Shown here one piece after another: positions 26,683 through 39,182 of a stretch of DNA of 64,000 bases. The number at the start of each line of letters is the position of its first letter. Position 1 is the stretch's first letter. The DNA lies in contig NC_081336.1 of the NCBI RefSeq assembly GCF_022539665.2, forward strand, positions 2,542,001-2,606,000, given 5' to 3'. A program made the translations under genes and the position numbers. The DNA comes from Daphnia carinata. Its lineage: Eukaryota; Arthropoda; Branchiopoda; Diplostraca; Daphniidae. The notes below the pieces were generated by a model. It saw only the letters and a program-made list of their open reading frames with translations. It ran no database searches and had not been told where the DNA came from.

Positions 26683-28569
26683 CTACGATGATTTCTGTTC
26701 AAAATTCAAACAGAAACCTTGATTGCCTAAAAGCGGATTGGTATCTTTCATCCTGGAAACTCTTTCGTCACCGTTTGTTCGATAAAGCAACCGAAAAGGC
26801 TTGGCAGTACCTGGAACAAAAAAAAAAAAAAAATGTTATAAACACTACTATGTAAATCAACAGTCATAGTTAACTGCAAATAGTTTGAGACACGGTAGAC
26901 GATTCAGCTTGAGAAAGAAGAGTCCCACAATAACGATCTCGTTGATTTACTGGAACACTCGGTGGCAAACTGAATCCTCCAGGAAAGACGATGTAATCGT
27001 TACTACAAGATCTTGCTCCAGCTCTTTGGCTAGTCTCTTCCACATCTCCGGAGAGGCTGAATGAAAGACCGTTGGCCACATGGCATTGTGATAGACACAT
27101 CATCGTAGCGATTTGAGAACTTGACTTGACATTTAAAACGAAATGAGTTATGGGGCTAATTTTAAAATTAAACATGATATCGACTTACTTGTTTTCGTAC
27201 GGTTTCTGTCCTAAAACAAATGTAATAATCTTGATTAGCAAGTTGCCTTGTTGTTCTACCTGACGTGTCTTTCCAATTAAACGTTGTGATTATTCCCGAT
27301 GGCGATGTAAAATACTGCAAACAACCTTCAGGAGCTTTGCGTTTTAATGTAAAACAAAAAATAAATGAACGTCTCTCATTTAAGAAGAATGACACAATAC
27401 CTAATAATTCAGAGTCACATGGAAGCATAGAAATCTTGATTCTCCAAACTGGATGTGTTGTAGAACTACCGAGGGCTATTTGCAACACTACGGTTGTGGG
27501 ACTACGCGGAAGCATCAGATACACTGGCATTTATGGGATTAAAAATATCCAGTTAAAATTGATAACAATATAACGTGATTAATTAATCAACTTACTGTGT
27601 TGTCCGTGATTTTCACCACAAATTATCGGTACTTTATTGGTTGCTCCAATCACTTTAAAGTTGTCCACATCGCAAACAGTTTCTGCATTCGGTTGGGCGA
27701 TTGAAAACGTTAAAAAATCTAATCTATACACTTAGAAATTAATTAGTAACGTACCGATTAATTGATTCAAAGTTGTTTTTTTTTACCGTAGTTGACAAAT
27801 GGGTTTCCTTTGTTCCACGAGATATTCGTCTAATTTAACGGTCAAACTGCAACTGCTTTCCGAATTGATTTTATTAGGTGATTGCCAGTACGTGTTATTG
27901 AATGTAACCAACTGACCACAACTGGGAATCTCATCTACCATCGAATAGAATTTTTAAAAGTGTTACATGAATTCAAACATCAAAGTGTACTCACTAACGC
28001 AACACGTCAATCCCATTCGACAAGAATCGTCCATCATTGGCCGGCCTCCATACAACGAACAGACTGGAGCGAGAAGACAAACTCCGGTTTCGAACCTCAA
28101 ATTTCCGCGCGTTGAAGTGCAAGGCATAAAACTGGATAACGGATTTACATTTCTCATTCTCAAAAGCATTTTTTTGCTACTCGAATGAATCCGATTTTGA
28201 AGCACAGATAATTTATCGAAATATCCAGTAAGAGCTTTGCTACCTTTAAAGAAATCTTATGTTTATCCTTGTAACTGTAATAAGAAAAAATGTACTTACT
28301 TGGATCGTCTTCCACTTCAGAGTGCCTTCTCGGTTGGGACTGTCCTACATGTTCAATTACATTCGCATTAGAACCCATCGATCAAGATAAAAAGTTTTAC
28401 TAGTTATCTTACCCATCCACGTTGGACGTCTGAATCGAGCTGGGCTGTACGGATAGGGATGAAATAACATGTAATCTTGTCTTCTGTTTTCTCCAAAAAT
28501 CAGGTTGTTGTTGGGGACGTAATTCGCTGGCAATGTGGCGCCGAACATCAACAACGTAAGAGCTAACAT
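26683..28569 (-). CDS. Secreted double-CUB protein, paralogue A
   Basis: Arthropod secreted CUB-domain protein; molecular role unknown. Exons: 28569-28413, 28344-28300, 28243-27995, 27934-27787, 27723-27596, 27523-27401, 27334-27189, 27124-26875, 26810-26683, giving 457 aa. A signal peptide (MLALTLLMFGATLPANYV) is followed by a variable region, the array-wide MRNVNPL motif, and a cysteine cluster ending in CRMGLTCC. CUB-like domain 1 starts near CGQLVTFNNTYWQ and includes CDVDNFKV and the MLPRSPTT strand. Domain 2 runs from CLQYFTSPSG through DYIVFPGGFSLP to the C-terminal LLGNQGFCLNFEQ. The cysteine-cluster exon is unbroken here (27995-28243), unlike B and D. Donor GTTAAC at 26874 is non-consensus but GT-AG. 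Confidence 0.88.
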
Positions 28570-30331
28570 CTTTGAATGCGGGGACAAAAGACGACTGAGC
28601 GTCAGTTAAGAAAACTCTTCATGTTAACCAAGTCGCCATGACGTCCTCCTTTAGTGTGTGCAGTAAATATATGCCAAAATGTTGTTTTCTAGCTGCGTTT
28701 TAATGGGTTTTCACGTTAGGTGTGTTGGACAAAAAACAGGTGTATATACGAAACGTATTACATACAGACAAGGTCTAAGCTTTTGTTGAAATCTAAGATA
28801 AATGCAAAATCAGGTTTTGAGACTCTTTTGCAATCTGTCCGGCAGATCGTCGAGACAAAAAGTCGCTTAGGGCGACGTAAACATATCACATACACCTGCC
28901 CATTCGACACTCGGAAGTTCAAATGAATTTCAAGTATCGAGATTCTACGTTTTTTTATTTTTACAAACTTGAAATTGAGAAAAGGACGTATTTAGAAAAC
29001 CTTTACATATCACGCAAAATTCCCTTTAATTGACTTCGTGGGTGGTATAGCGTGACTTGTTTACGTAATAGGACAACGTGCCAGTACTAATGCATGCATT
29101 CGAAATTTAGTTGAAGTAAGACAATTAAATAGCGAAAAAAGTGTACCATAGCTCGTGCAGATATCGCAGCGTAACATCGTTAAGTAGCGTGATTAGGAAT
29201 TAACAACAAAACTTAAATTATTACACAACATTTGATTGCGAGAAATTATTGCACACGTTCCTCACATAGCGGGATGAACTATTTCGTAATTTAAATCATT
29301 GACAGGCAGCTTTCCTCTGAATTAGCAATTCAAATGATATGCGCACTGCTCACCTGCTCTCGTTCAAATGAATGTGGCGAATGCAGTCAGTGACAGTGAA
29401 AAAGTATTTTTAAAGTATTTTTCCGACTGTTGGCCTTGACATCTGCCTGACAACAATTCCTGACATCGAATAATATTTAAATCATTTGGAGGCGTCTATT
29501 TTAATTTGAAATACGAAAGGGCGCCCGCCTCAGCACGTTGTGGCTTGTCCAGATCTCAGGGGGACAGCTGTCCTTGGAAAAAAAAAAGTCAAGGGACGGG
29601 TTGTCTAATTTTGTTTTCGAATTCAGTGAAGTGGAAAACAATGGTTTCTTACCAAACATCAAATGCATTGTCCTAAGGTCGATAACCTTTCACCAAGAGG
29701 CAGGGTAAGAATCAAATCGCAATGCCATAGAAATCCATGGGGAGAGGGAAACAAAATTATAATATTTTTTTGGAAAAATCATTTCAAACACGTGCAAACC
29801 AAGGCCAACGATTCTCCGGGGAATTCTATGCAGGAGGTGGGGGTACACAAATTCAAAGGGAAAATGCAAATGATCTACGTCATCCAAACAACAAAGATTA
29901 AGCTAATGAGGACATTAGACTATATGGCAAACAACAAGAAAACAAAGTGAAAAAAATCATTTGAATATTCTAAATAGCATTAAACAAAAAAGATATGCAA
30001 TAAAATATCATTCAAATCATCCGCATGTATGTGCATCACTTCGATGGGCATTGCGTGTCAAATGCCCTCGATTTCAAAACGAAATGTTTTGATGTCAGCT
30101 AATATGGTAACTTCCAATAATGGAAACAAGTTAGCCGAGAAGACAATGATAATATCATTCGAATAGACGAGTGTATTGATTTATAGCTTTTGAAATTATT
30201 GTGCGGTTTACTATGAGAGCCACTCTCTACACACGAGGCCGACGTAACACGTAACACTGATTAGGATTGATACGGGTTGGGATGGCAAGCTTCAATGATA
30301 ACCATTTTCTTTTTATCGATATGTCTGGTAT
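28570..30331. other. Intergenic
   Basis: 1.76 kb, AT-rich. It contains the upstream region of CUB gene A and the downstream region of the GST. A 95-codon plus-strand frame at 29663-29950 is lysine-rich with no domain or splice support and is not called. Confidence 0.45.
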
Positions 30332-31162
30332 TTATTCATTGTCTTCTGGATATGTTGAATCTCGAAATTCGGTCCATTTCTTAACGTTGGGCAGTTCTTT
30401 GACACGATCAATCAACGCTTTTAAATGTGGTGCATTTTTTAAAAAGGCCGACCCGAATTTCACTTCGAGAAAATCAGAAAAATAAGCGTAATAAGCTAAA
30501 TCCGCCCATGTTAGCTATCAATAATAAAACATGACTGCCTTCAACGTTTAATTCAATTTAAAAGCTAGTAATCGTAAATTTACCTCATTACCGACGAGAA
30601 ATCCAGTGTTGTTCTTTTTCAATTGTTTTTCAACGGCAGCAACGTGCGGTACAATCACGTCTCGCATGAATTTCTGGTACATTTCTTTCTGTTTCACAGG
30701 ATTCTTTTCCGTAAACGGAACGGCCACAGCTATTGGTACATACGAAATGCAACAAGTCCCAATCTAAATAAATAACTTAATAATACCATTCAACAAGTCG
30801 TGGATGTTTTCGGCGTACATATCAGCCAATGCTTGTTCCCAATCATCTTTGCCGGCCAGGCCATGTCTCTTGGCAAGATATCGAGCGATCGTGTTCGATT
30901 GGGCCAGCACTTGTCCGTCCACTTCCAAAATGGGAACATGTCCAAAGGGGGTAACTACATATTCAAACATCGCATTTAAAAAATTAAGTTTAAATATGAA
31001 TAATTAAGAACATAAATACTAACTGGGTTTAATAGCGGGCCATTCGCAGTGGGCGAAACGGATGTCCTCGAATTCGACTCCGGCCTGGCTGAGAATCAAT
31101 CGCGATAGTTCTGCACGACCGCGGCGTGGACTCTTGAAATAATGTAACTTGTAAACGGGCAT
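30332..31162 (-). CDS. GstS: Sigma-class glutathione S-transferase
   Basis: Cytosolic enzyme of the sigma GST / haematopoietic prostaglandin D synthase family; conjugates glutathione to electrophiles such as lipid peroxidation products. Exons: 31162-31024, 30954-30787, 30729-30584, 30514-30332, giving 211 aa. The N-terminal thioredoxin-like half has MPVYKLHYFKSPRRGRAELS with catalytic-type Tyr8, WPAIKP, the cis-Pro motif FGHVPILEVDG, and LAQSNTIARYLAKRHGL (glutathione binding). The helical half has GFLVGNELTWADLAYYAYFSDF. The C-terminus extends slightly past the usual end (TEFRDSTYPEDNE). It lies on the same strand between CUB genes A and B, without apparent functional link. Confidence 0.95.
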
Positions 31163-31661
31163 GACTGCAATCAAAAATGGATGAAGACAAAAAAAGACGA
31201 CAACAGATAGCAGCCGAAATTGCTGCCAAACTGCGTATTTGGTTTTGTTAAATGACAAAAGGACATGGAGATCGATTGGGCCAGGCAATAAGAAACCAAT
31301 CCAGTCGCGCCTGCGTCCCCGTCTTTCAGCAAATATCCACCACACACACAAATGCCAATCGATCGGTTAAAAGCCATTCGAATCGATTGAAAAACAACAA
31401 AAAAGTGCATTGCTGCCATTGCAAATCGAACGTGATCCTCTTGTTCCATCCTGGCGGATTATTGCGCAATTGATGTGATGTATCCTCCGTGGGCGTTTAA
31501 AAAACGTTGAGCTGACGAGATATTTTCAAAGTAAAGTTTAGTAACCATCGAATGTATGTAGGCTAAACAAAAGATAATACAGCAAATGAAATTAAATTAA
31601 AGAAAACTTCACGTTAAATAGCTTTGTATATAGGCATGTGTTCTTTTGCAGCGTGTCAATC
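31163..31661. other. Intergenic
   Basis: About 500 bp of promoter for the GST and 3' flank of CUB gene B. No other gene is supported. Confidence 0.5.
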
Positions 31662-33650
31662 CTATGCTAATTTCTGCTCGAAATTCAAACAGAAGCCTTG
31701 ATTGCCTACGCGTGGAGAATCGGCTGTGACGCTCAACGTTTCATCGCCGTTCGTCCGGTAAAGCAACCGGAAGGGTTTGGCTGTGCCTGTGAAGGAAAGA
31801 AATGAATACTTATTTAAAACATCTATCACATTTTCAACTTACTGCAAATCGTTTGTGGAGAATCATCCTCTTCGTTTTGCGATAAAAGAGATCCACAGAA
31901 ACGATCCCGTTGGTTTGGCGGGTCTGTCCAGGGAAAACTAAATCCTCCAGGGAATACGACGTAATCGTTAGCACAAGCCCTTGATCCGACCACTTGACTT
32001 CTGGCTTCAGCATTGCCGGATAAACTGAACGGAAGGCCGTTGGATACTTGGCAATGAGAGAGGCACAACATCGTAGCTACTTGTCCACTAGCCTGATAGA
32101 TAAGCCTTTTTGAATATTGGGTCATCAAATAGAAATGTAATTATGTTCACCTGTCTATTAACCAATTCTGTCCGGAAACAAACGTAATAATCCTGATTGG
32201 CTAATTGTCGTGTGGCTCGGTTGGTAGTGTCCATCCAGTTGAACGTCATGATTGATCCGGCTGACGATGTGAAATACTGGAGACAATCTTCTGGAGCTGT
32301 GAATCACTAGAATTAGTACAATTTAAAAAAAGATGAAACAGTTTCAATTGTTTACCTAAATATTCCGAATCGCATGAAAGCATAGCGATCTTAATCCTCC
32401 AATAACGAGGGCCCGATGCTGTGCCGAGGGTCGTGACAATCTGAACGCTCGTTGAACTGCGCGGGAGCATCAGATACACTTTTTGAAGATAAGAATCAGA
32501 GGGATGTCATTAAAATATATTAAGGTTGTGCTTACTGTGTTGTCCATTGGCATCGCCGCAAATGACTGGAACCTTGTTAATTGCTCCAGCTACTTGGAAG
32601 CTGTCAACGTTGCAAACACTTTCGGCGTTGGGTTGGGCTAGTGAAAACGCCAGGAAATCGAGGCTGTTCAAAATCAAAACAATCAGGCGATTTGAAAATG
32701 ATGAGATTATTGTCAATACTTTACCGAATTTGACAAATCGGCTTCTTTTGTTCCATGAGGTATTGGTCCAACTTGATTGTTAATCCGCAACTCGTTTCTG
32801 AACTTATAACGGAAGGTGATTGCCAATACGTGTTGTTGAACGTGACCAACGGACCGCAACTGGTGACCTCATCTTTTTGGCAACAACAAAACATTTTAAA
32901 ATTAGTAAATTACATTATACAGTAGTTTAATAACACTTACTGACGCAACATGTTAATCCCATTCTGCAATCTCCGCCAGTCTTTAAAGAAACAAAACAGA
33001 ATTCCAAAATTTCTTTTTTATGATTAGCAACTTTGATTTGAATTTACCGCCCTGCCTCCGTAGTAGGAGCAAACGGGAGCGAGTAGACACACTCCCATTT
33101 CTTCTGCGGTTGACGAAACACAAGGCATGAAATTCGCCAAGGGGTTGACGTTCCTCATTTTAGAATAAAATCGATTTCCATTGCTGTTGCCTGTGGGTTG
33201 TCCCCGGTTCGAAACTCGCCTGTTGAAGAAACGGCCAGCAACGGCATCGTCATCTTCAATTTTTAAAAAATTTCATTTTAATTACACAAAGAAACAAGGG
33301 CTATTAATTAAGAACATACTTGAGTTGTCTTCTATTTGGCTTGTTAACCCGAATCTACTGGGTAACAATGACCTTCCTTCCACAGGTTCAATAATGCCAA
33401 CATCATCAAAAGCGTCTGCTGTTCCTTTCAAAATATGTAACACTCAAACGATGCAAAATTTAAAAAAATTCGAAATAGAATTACCAATGAAAGGCGAACG
33501 ATTAAGCCAATAAGGCCTGAATGAATTAAAACTGTGATACGGTGATGGATCGTTGAAATAACGTTGTCTCGAGTTCCTAGCGTCGCTGCTGTTAGATTCA
33601 CTTGCAATCAATTGAAACAAAACACTGAACGAAATCAAATGTAGTAACAT
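31662..33650 (-). CDS. Secreted double-CUB protein, paralogue B
   Basis: Same architecture as paralogue A. Exons: 33650-33485, 33424-33320, 33253-33048, 32980-32941, 32872-32725, 32663-32536, 32478-32356, 32296-32151, 32092-31843, 31786-31662, giving 478 aa. The signal peptide is MLLHLISFSVLFQLIASES. Then come PYWLNRSPFIG, an EGRSLLPSRFG linker, MRNVNPLANFMPC, and the cysteine cluster GVCLLAPVCSYYGGRA joined to TGGDCRMGLTCC. An intron (32981-33047) splits that cluster between GGRA and TGGDC. The CUB exons downstream have identical phases and nearly identical sizes (148, 128, 123, 146, 250, 125 nt) to the other three genes, showing tandem duplication. Confidence 0.9.
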
Positions 33651-35064
33651 CTTCTCAAATTCGATTTGATGTTGATCGGGACGTGACGACGCTCTTCGTC
33701 TTTCTGTCCAATGAAAATGTTAACGGCTGCTTCTTAAGTCTCGTATAAACTTTTCCTCTAGAGCAGTTATCGCGTTGCGGACATGTTCGGAACTTTCAAT
33801 TGTTTATCCCGAAGGGATATTCACAATGCTTTATACGCGTGGGAAAAAACTGGATGCATACCCAATGTTATAAGTCAAGTTCATCGAACCGATTTTTTTT
33901 TTAAATCCGGCATTGAATAAATCAAGTTTCCCAACTTCTTTATTTTGCTAGACCAGTTGCCATTAGTACATACCCTGTTAACGATTACAGCGAATTTAAT
34001 CGTTTGTTTGACATTGATACGGGTTCATCCATTTCCAAACGATTTGCGCAGAGATGTTGATCATTTTTTCAAATGAGCACATGTCTAAGTCCAGGATCAA
34101 ATAGATTATATTTAACTGTTTCTATGGTTGCATAAGAGTTTCATCTTTTGTTGCGAAACTTTAGACACAGGACTCGGACGTTTCTCGTCTTAGCGAATAA
34201 CGTTTCTTTAGCATTTAGCCGTATAAAACAATAGTGAGTTTCACTGCCAAAAATCTAGATTCCCTTTTTTCTCGTCTAAAATATTTCAACATCTATAAGA
34301 TGACATAGACAAAGTATAGAAAGCTTCCTTATACTCCGGTCATTCACTGGAATGTCACTTGGCCCACATTATATTCCGTTGACTTCCTTGTTGCAACTGT
34401 CGTTGTTTTATCTTCAACCAAACGCAGAACCGGTTGACCAGACAAGACTTTAACCTTAGATTTTCAAACAGAAGCTATTTATGTTTTTTGATTGCAATCA
34501 GCTAAAATTAATCTCGCACTTTCTTAGCCTATTCTTGAATTATCAGCTATTATTATTGGAAATTCGTAGTTGCAATTTAAGGTGAATTTATACAAGGAAA
34601 GGTCAATGAACTTTAATGGCCACGTCTTCCCGTATGGATTAAAAAAACTGGGAAGGCAGTTTCCAAGTCTTGTTTTTTGTCTCCAAACATGGAATGTAAT
34701 AAAACGGGATTGGTGTTTGACGACGAAAGGGTTAAACTTCTCATCTTACCTTTACATGAATGTAAGTCCTTCCCTTAAAAAAAACTGGTTTGCTACGGAA
34801 CAAAAGTTTTATCGACATTATCCAGACCCATTAACCTCGATTTGTAAGTTTCTCAATATCAATATAAAAAAGAGGAAAATCGATCAACTATGGTGGGTTA
34901 TTTATCTTCGGAAATAAAAACATCGGAAACGGTAAAAAAAAAAACATTCAAAACCATTGGCATGTGTTAAGCGCATACCACATATATATATTACTTAAGG
35001 ATAATAAATTATAATTTGTATCTCTCGTTTGCGTGATCCGCACTCGTGTTCTAGAGCGATGGTA
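33651..35064. other. Intergenic
   Basis: 1.4 kb between CUB genes B and C. A single 115-codon plus-strand frame (34570-34917) has no recognisable domain and lies in AT-rich sequence; it is not called. Confidence 0.45.
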
Positions 35065-37061
35065 TTAAGATAATCTCTGCTCGTATTTTAAACAGAATCC
35101 CTGGTTGCCTAAAAGTGGATTAGGATCCGTTGCTGGAGTTAACGTCTCATCGCTATTTGTCCGATACAACAACCGGAAAGGCTTGGCCGAACCTGGAATT
35201 GAAAATATTTGTATTTTTATGAATTGAGAGAAGTCGATTTAAATTAAATTCACTTACTGCAAATTGTCTGGGGCAGTGTACCCGCTTCAGCTTGGGACAG
35301 GATAGAACCACAGAAACGATCACGCTGTTTAACTGGAATAGTCGGAGGGAAACTATATCCTCCTGGAAATACGATGTAGTCATTGCTGCACGATTCATCG
35401 CCCGTTGTTTGGCTGGATGGTGGCTCCGCATCACCGGAGATGCTGAACGGTAATCCGCTAGACACCTGACAATGCGACAAACACAAGGTCGTTGCTACCT
35501 GAGCGCTTGCCTGGAATTTAAAAATGGAGGTAAAAATCTGAATTTTTTTTTTGTTTGAAAAAAATGTACCGCTTGTCTGTGGACTAATTCTGTTCTGAAA
35601 CACATGTAATAATCCTGATTGGCAAGTTGACGTGTCGTCCTAGATGTCGTGTCTTTCCAGTTGAACGTTACGATCGAACCGACAGTCGAAGTGAAATATT
35701 GCAGGCATTCATCCGGAGCTAATAATTTAACGGAAATTAAAGAAATGAATAAAAAACAACGTAAGGAAATTCAAATTACCTAAATAATCTGAATCGCAGG
35801 GCAGCATGGCAATTTTGATTCTCCAGAAACGTGGAATGGTAGACGTGCCGAAAGTCATAATCAACTGGGCACTGGTGGCATCACGCGGAAGTGTCAAATA
35901 CACTTTTGAAAATTGAACAATCAATTAAAACATATGTTGAAAACTAAATAAGCAACGTACTGTGTTGTCCGTCGTTGTCTCCGCAAATAACAGGCACTTT
36001 GTTGTTTGCTCCCGCCACGTGGAAACTGTCCACGCTGCAAACCGATTGCTCGTTGGGTTGTTCAATTAAGAATGCGATGAAATCAAGACTGTTCGAGATA
36101 AAACAAAGAAGGTCTCATATAATTTCTCTGTTTCATTATCACGATATCATGCTGTCAAGTGTACCGTATTTGACAGATGGCTTTTTTCTGTTCAACCAAG
36201 TTCTCGTCCAACTTGACTGTTAACCCGCAACTGCTTCCCGAGCTGACGGCCGCGGGAGCTTGCCAATACGTGTTATTGAGCGTAACTAGGGCACCACATT
36301 TTTCGACCTCATCTTTCGTAATTCGACACGTTAGCACACCGGTTATGAGTTACACAAAAAAAATTATTGAAAAACAAACAAACTCACTGATGCAACAAGA
36401 CGAGGCCATGTTACAATCGCCATCCACTGCTCGTCCACCGTAGAATGAACAAACGGGAGAAGGAAGACAGACTCCGCCCTCTTTGCCCGTTGTCGCCTCG
36501 CATGGCATGAAAGTCGACAACGGATTCATGTTCCTCATTCTGGCAAAGAAGCTCGGTGTGTTATTGTTTCCGTTCTTTTTATTCTTATTGCTTTTCGATT
36601 GTATCCGACTGAGGAAACGACTCGCTAAGAGTTCGTCATCATCACCTTTATACGCGGGACATCAAATGATGTTAAAACAAAATAAAAATGAATGAATTGT
36701 TTGAGTTGATTTTACTTGAATCAACGGGGGCAATCACTTTCTTGGATGGCCAAAATCTGTTCAACATCCGGGCTCTTTCTTCCGTCGAAGCGTCGATAAT
36801 TTCACCTTCACCGTTTCTATCTACGTTTTGCCAATCAAATTGAATCGTAATGTAAAGCTTATCGATTACAGTGAAATCTTTACCGGTTAAAATGGGTTGC
36901 CAATAGCGTTTGAATGGAAGGATGTCCGTGCTGCGGAAGTACATGGGTGGTTCACTATCGTAATAGGTGTGACGTTTGTCCCGTTCAACTTCATCACTCA
37001 CGTTGAATGCACTGATTGACGATAGCAAAACACTGAAAATAATGAACGGCAGCAGGCCCAT
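35065..37061 (-). CDS. Secreted double-CUB protein, paralogue C
   Basis: Exons: 37061-36884, 36820-36716, 36645-36388, 36312-36165, 36088-35961, 35902-35780, 35718-35570, 35510-35258, 35192-35065, giving 489 aa. The signal peptide is MGLLPFIIFSVLLSSISAFN; an in-frame ATG farther up (37112) would add a basic leader and is less likely. The intron at 36821-36883 happens to be in frame, so an ORF view would read through it; phases and the paralogues show it is spliced. The MRNMNPLSTFMPC motif and cysteine cluster GVCLPSPVCSFYGGRAVDGDC sit in one unbroken exon, as in A. A short Lys/Asn-rich insert (KSNKNKKNGNNN) precedes the motif. The C-terminal CUB has one extra codon against B. Confidence 0.88.
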
Positions 37062-39182
37062 TTTTCCGCCCTTTTTTTCCTCGACGAATTGCTTGTGCCG
37101 ATTTTTGTCCAAATAATTTTGGTCTGTTGCTGGACGCCCCAGCGATCTGCGTCTATCTGTGACGAAGACACAATGACATGAGTCTTATGTATACTTTGGG
37201 ATTTTTCCGAAGCAAAAACGCACTGGTTTTTATTTCTTTTTTCTCCAAAACGGGTTTTCTTTTTTGAAACGTTCGCTGTTCTTATTCTTGGACCGGTTAG
37301 GAAGTATATTCATGATTTTATAAATTAGAGAAGAAAACCATGAAAAAAATTGGGACGTTGAAAGATATGTGGAGTTCTTATTTTCCAACGGACGCCTCAG
37401 TTCGGCCTCATTTTTTTTCTTTTGGATTCCCATTTTCTTCGTGTTTGATGTTTTTTTTTAATCTTGATTTTTTTTTACGATAGAAAATTTCCTTGTTTGT
37501 TTTAGGCTTGTTCGTAGAAAATGGAAACGAATAGGAGTAGCCACGCCCTTCATTTCTTCGTTCCGCTATTCGCCATTTTCGGTTATGTCAAGGTGAAAAA
37601 CGGGAAATGATAAACAAATTGTTCACGCGTCCCGCGAAATCAACTACGAAATGATTTAAAGCTCCTCTTTTTGCTAAATTTTTTGTGTCAGGTGATATGA
37701 TAATCCAATAAAAGGTCACCCGTCCATTTCCTGTTGGCTTAATTCGTGAATCGTTTCACCCTCTTGTTTACATCCAGCCCACATGCGTTACACGCTAATC
37801 CACTTAAGAACTGAAACGCGCCCTTTCTCTTTTGTGCGGATTCTCTCAATAATTTAAGTCCATCTTCGAATTGGATCTTGATGTCCATCAAAAATTAATT
37901 ACTATTACGATGGCCTTAATGAATAGCCGTAATGAGGGTAGGGCAAATGAACGTCACGAAATTGTATCGCGTATTTCCGGTCGGAAATGGGGTAGCCTAA
38001 TAGATAAGACTTTAATCTTTAGCCTACAACGTTTCTACGTAGAAACATGTCGGATAACGATTGTAGGCTGCCAAGGAATACCTGTCCTCGTATGTGGAGG
38101 AGGATGCATGAAGATGCTGGTCAACTTATTTGATCTGGTCAACTAAAAAAAATGGGAACTATGCAGGTAATTCAACGTGGGTGGTTTGAAAAGATTTTCT
38201 TTCATTCGTTGATCGTACGAGGATAGAGATCACGACTGGTTTCCGGTTGATTGCAACTGTCATACAAACAACTTGCTGCAGGGCTAGTTTGTTTTTGAAA
38301 CTACGTTTATTCTAGAATGAATTTCTTTTTTGCATTATTCGACACATTTTGTTGTATAGGGGCAATTTACCGTTGGTTTCTTTGAACGTGTGCGCAAACA
38401 TACAAATTTTTAATTCAATCACGTTTACATGACACACAGCTTAAGTTTAATATTCAAGGCAGTAGAACAGCTAATTTGATGTGGCTTCTTTTCATTTTGC
38501 CTTACAAAAAAACTCAATTGCATTCGATGAAGTCGACGATTTTCAAACGTGTATATTTAGTCTCGTCTAATCGTAATTCCGTTACGCGCATGAGTGAGAT
38601 GCTTGCCCGAAGAAAAACAGGAATTCGATATCACGTTCGAAAAAAAGAAAGACGTTGACTTGAAAGGTAAATTTAGGTCATCCCGTACAATTTGGATGGT
38701 CATGGCGGCCTGTTTTACTCGCTATGTCTTTCGCTCAAAAGGTCAACATTTCTATTTGTTTTTTTTGTTTTTTTTTTGTTTTCGCTCTACGCGGAAGCAA
38801 GAAAAAAAAAGTCGCCCTAATTATTCAAACAAGGCATGTATCAATCTCACAAACTATATTGTCGTTAACGAAATAACAATAATTAAAACAAAAAGAATCC
38901 ATTGATCTTAATTGGATTGGATTCAGCAACTCTCGGATTTTTGAACAGTACGTTTTGAAATAAAATTATGAAGGCATATTTAACACTTCACAAGAAAACA
39001 CGCGACAAACTGAAAACATTCGTCAAAAGAGTATTGAGTTAACCATGATAAAAGTCTTAATTTAATTCTTCTTTTTGATTCTTCCATTTAGAGCCTCAGG
39101 CTAGTACTGATTGCACTTTGTCAGGTTGTTGTAATGAATTGACAAATACTTTTCCGCTGAGAAAACGTTTTTGAAATTGCTC
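37062..39182. other. Intergenic
   Basis: 2.1 kb between CUB genes C and D. Short frames such as 37871-38146 (+, 91 codons) lack domains and splice support. No gene is supported. Confidence 0.45.

Noticed and set aside
29663-29950. 95-codon Lys-rich plus-strand frame
   Set aside because: Composition reflects A-rich DNA; no supporting signal.
34570-34917. 115-codon plus-strand frame between CUB genes B and C
   Set aside because: No domain, no partner exon, AT-rich composition.
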